Shown one piece after another: positions 61,686-64,000 of a stretch of DNA of 64,000 nucleotides; position 1 is the stretch's first letter, and every line of letters begins with the position of its first letter. This DNA is from Larus michahellis (lineage: Eukaryota; Chordata; Aves; Charadriiformes; Laridae): NCBI RefSeq assembly GCF_964199755.1, contig NC_133910.1, forward strand, positions 12,222,711 to 12,286,710, in the 5' to 3' direction. Made by a program: the position numbers and the translations under genes. The notes beneath the pieces were generated by a model. The model saw only the letters and a list, made by a program, of their open reading frames with translations. It searched no databases and was not told the DNA's origin.

Positions 61686-62488
61686 GCAGGAAATTGGAGC
61701 CAAAGCTGGGAATAGATCCTGGCTATTGCGAGACCCAGGCTAGCATCTCCACTGCTCAATCAACCTTCTCCGTATTTCTTTTTTTCCCCCTCCCGGCTCC
61801 ATGACAGACAGCGCTTTTTTACTATTATTAATTTTCAATAAGGGAAGAAAACATCTTTATAAAGCATTAGTCCTCATTCTCATCCAGCTGCGTTAGGCAC
61901 TCAGATGAGCGCGGACAAGTACCGAAAGTCCCTGGGCAGCTTCACTGCTGTTTTCCATCCCCTTTGGCATTCTTGGGGCCAACGGCAGAAACTTCCAGTT
62001 TGGACCGGCAGACATCCCTGTCTGGATGCGGCAGGTCAGACCCCCTGGGAGCTGCGGTTGCTGAAAGCATCTGACCACGCCACCAGCCCTCGCAATATTT
62101 TCCTGTTGCATTTTTATCACCCCAGCGCACGGGACTCCTCAAGCGCTGCTGCTCGGCCAGGGGACGTCTGACAGCTAATAACAGCTTTTGCCGACGCAGC
62201 AATATCAAGAAGGGGCTGTGATTTTAACATTTCTAGACCACAAAACGTCCCAGAGCAGAAACAATTACAACAGCGCAGAAGTGCTTTTTTTTCCCAGGAT
62301 AGCTCATTTGTACCAGAATAAACTGTACCAGCATAAGCTTCCACCAGCATAATCTTCATTTATGCTTAAGAGGCTTTGCCAGTAAAACTACAGTGACCTA
62401 GCTCTGCTGGAAAACCTTTTCTCGCATATCCAGGGAGTTTACTCAGCAGCTCGGTGGCTCGGCAGTCCGCTTCTGAGAGAGGGGAAGT

Positions 62489-62489
<1 letters not shown>

Positions 62490-62522
<33 letters not shown>
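62490..62522. repeat. Poly(A) run of 33 bases
   Basis: A run of 33 consecutive adenines lies on the plus strand in RXRA intron 1. No retroposon body was recognised next to it. Length is likely to vary and to be error-prone in sequencing. Confidence 0.85.
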
Positions 62523-62523
<1 letters not shown>

Positions 62524-63781
62524 CGTTATCTCAAGGCACAAATGGGCTTTTCTGCAGCCCAGGAGCGTTGTTGCACCCCGGGGTGACACCGAACAGCCCA
62601 TCCGAGCGGGACCGGAGGGGTCTGCGGGCACCCACGGCCCCGGGGAGCCGTCACGGTGCCAGCACCCCACGCACCCAGCCCTGACGCCAGCCGAGATTTG
62701 GAAACCCGCTCGCACGCCCCCGGCTTCCGCTTTTTTTTTTTTTTTAACCCCCTTTTTTTTTTTTTCTCAGCACCTCTTCCTCCTTAATCAGAACGCAGAT
62801 CAATTCTGGGTATTAAACAGCAGGAAATTCTAAATTTGGGTTGCCACTCCCTTCCTTAAGTCAGGCCTCCGCGTTAGGGCTGTGGGGCCGCGGTGGGAGG
62901 GGATCGGGACCAGCAGCTGAGATCAGGCTCTCGGAAACGTCCTTCTCCTCTGCTCTGGAGTGGCACTTTGGTGTTGACCACGTTCAAAACTCTTGACACC
63001 CCAAAATGCACGTGAATCCGCATGTAAACGCAGCGTACCCAGAGCACTGTTCCTTCTTTCGGTGCCTCTGCGGGTGCTGGGTTTCCCTAAATAAACTTGG
63101 TAGTGAAAATCACTCTCCCTTTGCTCTCATTCCTCAAAAGTACTACAGAAATCTCCTCGCGTGCTTCCCATCCAAGGAACCTCAAGTGACGGAGGTTTCC
63201 CACCTCCCCTCCTCTCGCCCTCCCCAGGGCACCCAGCACCGCACCGGTGGCAAAGAACCTGCGCCCACCTCCGGAGCGGGACGCAGGCAGCAAACCTGGG
63301 CAGGACACCAGGGTTTCACCACCGTTTTCACTTGAAAACTGCCTTGGGAATATCGTGACCACAAGAGGTCAGGTCCTCACTTTTGTCCCTGATCAAAAAC
63401 AGAGAGCGCGCTCGCAGCGGATGAATTTAAACAGCCCCTGGCCTAGAACCTTGAGTAAGTTTGCTCTCAGTTTACACCAGCAGAGCTGAAAACTGAAGCG
63501 GGGATGGAGCAAGAACGGCCCCTTCCCCTTCCAGCACTGGCTGCTGTCGCGGAGCTGACGGTGCCCGACGTGGGCAAACTCATGGAGCCGACCTGCACGG
63601 TGCAGCGTGGCTGTTATCCCAGAAAACCACCTGTGGGTCCAAGAGACAAGCATCACCTCGTGGCCCAAGCACGTTAAACTGCATTTATAGCTCTTTGCCC
63701 AGCGAGGAGAGGCGATCGAGCCCCTTAAACCACCCGGACACCAGGCACATGGCACATGGCAGAGGCGTCCCTGGGAACAGG

Positions 63782-63817
63782 CGTTATCCATACAGCCTGT
63801 ACGTTATCCATACAGCC
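63782..63817. repeat. Short tandem duplication (20-bp period)
   Basis: CGTTATCCATACAGCC occurs at 63782 and again at 63802, separated by TGTA. It is a small local duplication in RXRA intron 1. Confidence 0.8.
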
Positions 63818-64000
63818 CTTCTCAGCATTGCTGCCACAGCTGTAGGAGAAAGGGTGCAGGAGCACTGGACCGGGGTGCCGTCAAACGCGTTAGCGCCCAG
63901 TAGCTGATTTCACCAGCAAGTAACTTGAATTGTTTTTTTCTTTTCACATTTCTGGACTCGAGTACGACACAAACCCGAGAAACGTCCCTCTCAGACCCCC

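Larger units (their letters stand above)
57529..64000 (-). other. RXRA: RXRA intron 1 (3' part; continues beyond window)
   Basis: The sequence upstream of exon 2 ends in TCTTACAG. The first coding exon was searched for on the minus strand and not found, in keeping with the very long first intron of mammalian RXRA. The region holds a CpG-rich patch (57.7-58.26 kb), a 20-bp minisatellite (58.7-58.93 kb), an A-rich patch with AATAAA on the plus strand (about 61.0 kb), a nuclear-receptor-type everted repeat (61.67 kb) and a 33-base A run. Confidence 0.85.

Noticed and set aside
62490..62522. 33-A run as the tail of a retroposed gene or SINE
   Set aside because: No target-site duplication or recognisable retroposon body was found next to it.
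63365..63375. AGGTCAGGTCC as a possible direct repeat of receptor half-sites
   Set aside because: Only the first half-site is intact; the second lacks the AGGTCA core.
57529..64000. Search for RXRA coding exon 1 (the nine-residue start) on the minus strand
   Set aside because: No matching start followed by a phase-1 donor was seen; human intron 1 is very long, so exon 1 is most likely outside the window.

Overview
The window is vertebrate nuclear DNA, most likely from a bird. The evidence is the intron–exon structure of one large gene, three short CR1-type LINE fragments (the dominant avian retroelement), a compact GC-rich background, and a protein that differs from human RXRA (recalled from memory) at only a few positions. 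The species cannot be fixed from the sequence.

One protein-coding gene is clear: RXRA, retinoid X receptor alpha, on the minus strand. Nine coding exons were placed with canonical AG/GT splice sites and matching codon phases: 57263-57528, 52162-52312, 51109-51288, 37981-38150, 32138-32267, 27101-27233, 25869-25960, 24058-24163 and 20159-20306. Together they give 458 residues ending at a TAG stop. The only missing coding piece is the tiny first exon (nine residues in human), which must lie beyond the right edge, so the full protein would be about 467 aa. The exons encode, in order, the A/B domain, a two-zinc-finger DNA-binding domain, the hinge, and a complete ligand-binding domain with the AF-2 helix. 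A 3' UTR of about 4.8 kb runs from 20158 to about 15330.

Layout: 1 to about 14.8 kb is downstream intergenic DNA. It holds a CpG-rich promoter-like island at 3.0-3.4 kb (RFX X-box, CCAAT, GC box, CTCF-like motif), clusters of AT-rich candidate conserved noncoding elements (5.1-6.65 kb, 8.2-8.5 kb, 10.5-11.2 kb, 13.6-14.0 kb) and two minisatellites (9.6-9.9 kb and 11.56-11.84 kb). The stretch 14.8-20.2 kb is the RXRA 3' end, including a pentanucleotide array. From 20.3 to 57.3 kb are RXRA exons and introns. From 57.5 to 64 kb is the 3' part of the large intron 1, with a CpG-rich patch near exon 2, a 20-bp minisatellite and a nuclear-receptor-type everted repeat.

No second protein-coding gene, tRNA, rRNA or CRISPR array was recognised. 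Long open frames elsewhere are GC-rich or tandem-repeat artefacts. No new multi-gene system is visible. The most interesting material is regulatory: the X-box/CTCF island, an intronic MEF2/GATA/E-box cluster, a possible alternative RXRA start, and repeat arrays placed inside or next to RXRA functional sites. All conservation statements are inferred from base composition and motif content, because no alignment was possible.
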